The notes beneath the pieces were generated by a model. It made no database searches, was not told the origin of the DNA, and saw only the letters and a list, made by a program, of their open reading frames with translations. The position numbers and the translations under genes are program-made. From positions 1-7,880 of the forward strand of contig PWGR01000026.1 in NCBI GenBank assembly GCA_003554565.1: DNA of 7,880 bases, in the 5' to 3' direction. This document shows positions 6,008 through 7,880 of the stretch, piece after piece; position 1 is the stretch's first letter, and the number at the start of each line of letters is the position of its first letter. This stretch comes from Clostridia bacterium. GTDB lineage: Bacteria; Bacillota; Sulfobacillia; SLMV01.

Positions 6008-6547
6008 ATGCATCAAGAAGTCCTTATGGCAGGTTTTGGTGGGCAGGGCATCATGCTCATGGGCCAGATGCTCGCGTATGCGGGCATGAAGGAGGACAAG
6101 TACGTTTCCTGGATGCCCTCCTACGGTCCAGAGCAGCGAGGGGGTACTGCCAACTGCGGGGTGGTGCTGTCAGATGAGCCGGTCGGATCTCCTGTGGTCA
6201 CCGAACCTACCCTGTGCGTTGTGATGAATCGCCCGTCCCTGATGAAGTTCAGGGATGCGGTGCAGAAGGACGGCTACCTGTTCATCAACAGTTCTCTTGT
6301 TGACGATTCGGTGCAGCGAGATGACATCGAAGTGTTCTCCATATCGGTGACTGATGAGGCAGATGCTATGGGAAATACGCGCGTGGCCAACATGATCATG
6401 CTGGGTGCGGTGTCCACGGTGACCGGAGTCGTGCCGTTTGAACGCCTGAAGGCCGTCCTTTCTGAGGTGCTGCCCCCGGCCAGGCACAGTCTGATTCCCA
6501 TAAATGAGCAGGCGCTCGAACTGGGACGAGAGCTGGTGCAGGATTGA
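6008..6547 (+). CDS. 2-oxoacid:ferredoxin oxidoreductase gamma subunit
   Basis: This 179-residue subunit starts at ATG 6008, with a strong SD (GGGGAGG, 5992-5998) 9 nt upstream inside the end of the beta gene. A longer reading from ATG 5975 would overlap the beta gene and is unlikely. The family signatures are AGFGGQGIM (8-16) and PSYGPEQRGGTANC (37-50), the conserved loops of the gamma domain that packs against the alpha/beta core and is thought to help bind CoA. NTRVANMIMLGA in the middle and a C-terminal helix are also typical. The four genes thus give a complete alpha-beta-gamma-delta heterotetramer unit in the order delta-alpha-beta-gamma. After the stop there is a 78-nt gap with a GC-rich hairpin, the largest break in the cluster. 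Confidence 0.92.
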   Translation: MHQEVLMAGFGGQGIMLMGQMLAYAGMKEDKYVSWMPSYGPEQRGGTANCGVVLSDEPVGSPVVTEPTLCVVMNRPSLMKFRDAVQKDGYLFINSSLVDDSVQRDDIEVFSISVTDEADAMGNTRVANMIMLGAVSTVTGVVPFERLKAVLSEVLPPARHSLIPINEQALELGRELVQD

Positions 6548-6577
6548 CAGGTGCTTCTGCGGAATGAGGAGGGAGCA

Positions 6578-6599
6578 GGGGCGGGCCCCGGCCCGCTCC
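6578..6599 (+). promoter_or_regulatory. GC-rich hairpin between the gamma subunit gene and the unknown gene
   Basis: GGGGCGGGC (6578-6586) pairs with GCCCGCTCC (6591-6599) to give a 9-bp stem (8 Watson-Crick, one G-U) with a CCCG loop. An overlapping alternative pairs GGGAGC (6571-6576) with GCTCCC (6595-6600). An A-rich stretch follows, not a T-run, so it is not a canonical terminator. It could stabilise the upstream mRNA end, act as a processing point or cause partial termination; the role is inferred. Confidence 0.5.
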
Positions 6600-6625
6600 C
6601 AGCATAAGAAAACAGGGGGAGGTCC

Positions 6626-7342
6626 ATGGGTTCTTCAGAGAAACAAGACCAACTGCCGGAGGAAGTCACCGAGGATGAGGTGCAGGAGCTGGTGGGGCAG
6701 CTGCCCGGCATACAGTCCTGTCGCCTGGTCTGCAATGACTGGGGCGCGATTGAAGAGTTTCACGTGTTGGCGGGCGATGAGCGGCATCCAAAGCAGATAG
6801 TCCGTGATATCGAAAGTGCCCTGGCGGCCAAGTGGGGACTTCAGGTGGATCACAAGCGAGTCAGTGTGGCGAGTCTCACCTCCGGTTCTGGCCGGTCCGG
6901 CGAACAGTCCACGGGCAGCGGAACTGCATGGATTGAGCTGGTCAGCATCCGCTCGACCAGCCACCCGGGGCAGCAGTATCTGGAGGTTGAGGTGACCGTG
7001 CGGACAGCGAGTGGGGATGCGACGGGTCGTGCGGACGGGGGTATCGCCCGGGCGAAGCACGGGCGACTGTCTGCTGAGGCCGCCACCCGGGCGCTCAATG
7101 AGATTCTGCCCCCCGGGCACTATATACAGATGGAGGACATCCGCTCGGTGGATATGGCGGCGGGTCCCGTTGTCTGCGTTCAGCACAGCCTGCTGCGGCA
7201 GCGGATCGCATCGCTTCTCATCGTTGGTGCCGCGCCTGTGCAGGGAGATGATTGGTCGCGCGCTGCCGTGCAGGCCACCGTTGCTGCTGTGAATTATCAC
7301 ATCGAGCACTTCTCAGCCGCGAATTCCGCAAAGCGCGAATGA
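6626..7342 (+). CDS. Conserved two-part protein of unknown function
   Basis: This 238-residue protein starts at ATG 6626 directly after a strong SD (GGGGGAGG, 6615-6622). It has no signal peptide, membrane segment or Cys-rich motif, so it should be cytoplasmic. The N-terminal part (about 15-84) contains GIQSCRLVCNDWGAIEEFHV and PKQIVRDIESALAAKWG, with alternating strands and one helix suggestive of a small alpha/beta, ACT-like fold. A Gly/Ser linker follows at 85-99. The C-terminal part (about 100-230) has two repeat-like strand-helix units ending in GAAPVQGDDWSRAAVQATVAAVN. I recall hypothetical proteins with this pattern in Clostridia but know no function and do not assign one. Its place directly after the oxidoreductase gamma gene, separated by a hairpin, makes regulation or sensing of amino-acid or 2-oxoacid metabolism a reasonable guess only. 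It could also belong with the following DUF3866 gene, 16 nt downstream. Confidence 0.8.
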   Translation: MGSSEKQDQLPEEVTEDEVQELVGQLPGIQSCRLVCNDWGAIEEFHVLAGDERHPKQIVRDIESALAAKWGLQVDHKRVSVASLTSGSGRSGEQSTGSGTAWIELVSIRSTSHPGQQYLEVEVTVRTASGDATGRADGGIARAKHGRLSAEAATRALNEILPPGHYIQMEDIRSVDMAAGPVVCVQHSLLRQRIASLLIVGAAPVQGDDWSRAAVQATVAAVNYHIEHFSAANSAKRE

Positions 7343-7346
7343 GATT

Positions 7347-7353
7347 GAGGGGA
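7347..7353 (+). promoter_or_regulatory. Ribosome-binding site choosing TTG 7359
   Basis: GAGGGGA lies 5 nt before TTG 7359 and just after the stop of the unknown gene (7342). It is the only good SD in front of the DUF3866 frame. Confidence 0.6.
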
Positions 7354-7358
7354 ACATA

Positions 7359-7880
7359 TTGTCTCGATGCTATGGGGTGCACGAAGCCCGGGTGGAGTAT
7401 GCGCAGTTACTGCGTGAAGGACTGCAGCGATGTGAGGTGCGGATTCTCGACCGGGACGAAACGTCCCTGGCGCTGAATTACCTTCATGTTACGGGAGCGC
7501 TGCGCCGGGGGGATCGGGTGCTGGTCAACACGACCGCAATGGACCTGCAGCTCGGCAGCGGTGGGTTTCACGTTGTTGTCTGGGGTCCACGGATGACCGG
7601 TGAGCTTTCGAATGATGCCGGTCACATTATGAAGCTCAGATATACGCCCCTGCAGATGCGCGTTCTGGCCATAGAGGAGAAGGCGTCGCCACATCACAGC
7701 AGGGTGCGGGAGGCGGATGACCTGTACAGAATGCCGGTGGTCTGCCTGGAACTGCACAGTCAGCTGCTTCCAGCCGTGGCGGGCATCCGGGCTCGCGATC
7801 CGTCTCTTTCAGTTGCCTTCATAATGACGGACGGTGGTTCGCTTCCCCTGATCATGAGTGAGGTGGCTGGGCACCTTACA
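7359..7880 (+). CDS. DUF3866 family protein (5' part, runs off the window)
   Basis: An open frame of 174 codons runs from TTG 7359 to the last base with no stop. It shows hallmark DUF3866 segments: ALNYLHVTGALRRGD (38-52), then VLVNTTAMDLQLGSGGFHVVV (54-74), GHIMKLRYTPLQ (near residue 88), a SPHH motif, the LELHSQL segment and MTDGGSLPL near the window end. The family is widespread in Clostridia and other Bacillota, is about 350 residues long and has no established biochemical function; the first half is present here. In many clostridial genomes it lies in the same neighbourhood as spo0A, the steA/mctB-like genes and a NUDIX hydrolase gene, which suits its position here. The TTG start is set by the SD and by the absence of a closer in-frame ATG before the conserved region. 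The first 12 residues are poorly conserved, so the exact start is uncertain. Confidence 0.8.
   Translation, partial: MSRCYGVHEARVEYAQLLREGLQRCEVRILDRDETSLALNYLHVTGALRRGDRVLVNTTAMDLQLGSGGFHVVVWGPRMTGELSNDAGHIMKLRYTPLQMRVLAIEEKASPHHSRVREADDLYRMPVVCLELHSQLLPAVAGIRARDPSLSVAFIMTDGGSLPLIMSEVAGHLT

Overview
The window comes from a GC-rich, endospore-forming member of the Bacillota (Clostridia-like or a related deep lineage). The main evidence is the first 63 codons, which are an unmistakable C-terminal end of Spo0A, the master regulator of sporulation. Non-ATG starts are frequent (GTG or TTG for five of the nine genes whose start lies in the window) and most genes have strong Shine-Dalgarno (SD) sequences, as in high-GC Bacillota. 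All genes are on the + strand. I see no tRNA, rRNA, insertion sequence or CRISPR array.

Layout. (1) 2-190: 3' end of spo0A. (2) 245-871: a short MctB/SteB-like membrane-anchored coiled-coil protein, whose SD lies in a 7-bp hairpin. (3) 872-1058: a gene-free region holding a rho-independent terminator close to the next start codon and an upstream segment that could pair with the terminator's 5' arm, so it may be an attenuator leader. (4) 1059-6547: a tightly packed catabolic cluster with a phenylalanine-dehydrogenase-type and then a leucine-dehydrogenase-type amino-acid dehydrogenase, a P-loop ATPase of unknown role, and a four-subunit 2-oxoacid:ferredoxin oxidoreductase in the order delta (2x[4Fe-4S] ferredoxin), alpha (VorB type), beta (TPP-binding), gamma. 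(5) 6626-7342: a conserved-looking two-part protein of unknown function, preceded by a very GC-rich hairpin. (6) 7359-7880: 5' part of a DUF3866 gene, running off the window.

How the genes probably work together. The two dehydrogenases would deaminate aromatic and branched-chain amino acids to 2-oxoacids, producing NADH. The oxidoreductase would decarboxylate those 2-oxoacids to acyl-CoAs, reducing ferredoxin. Together they form a compact oxidative branch of amino-acid fermentation. The reverse direction (reductive carboxylation plus amination) is also chemically possible. No acyl-CoA-to-ATP step (phosphotransacylase, kinase or CoA ligase) lies in the window. The ATPase and the 238-residue unknown protein are the least explained members. 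The flanking genes (spo0A, MctB/SteB-like, DUF3866) belong to a conserved clostridial chromosomal neighbourhood, so the catabolic cluster looks like a lineage-specific insertion into a sporulation/housekeeping locus. That last point is inference.
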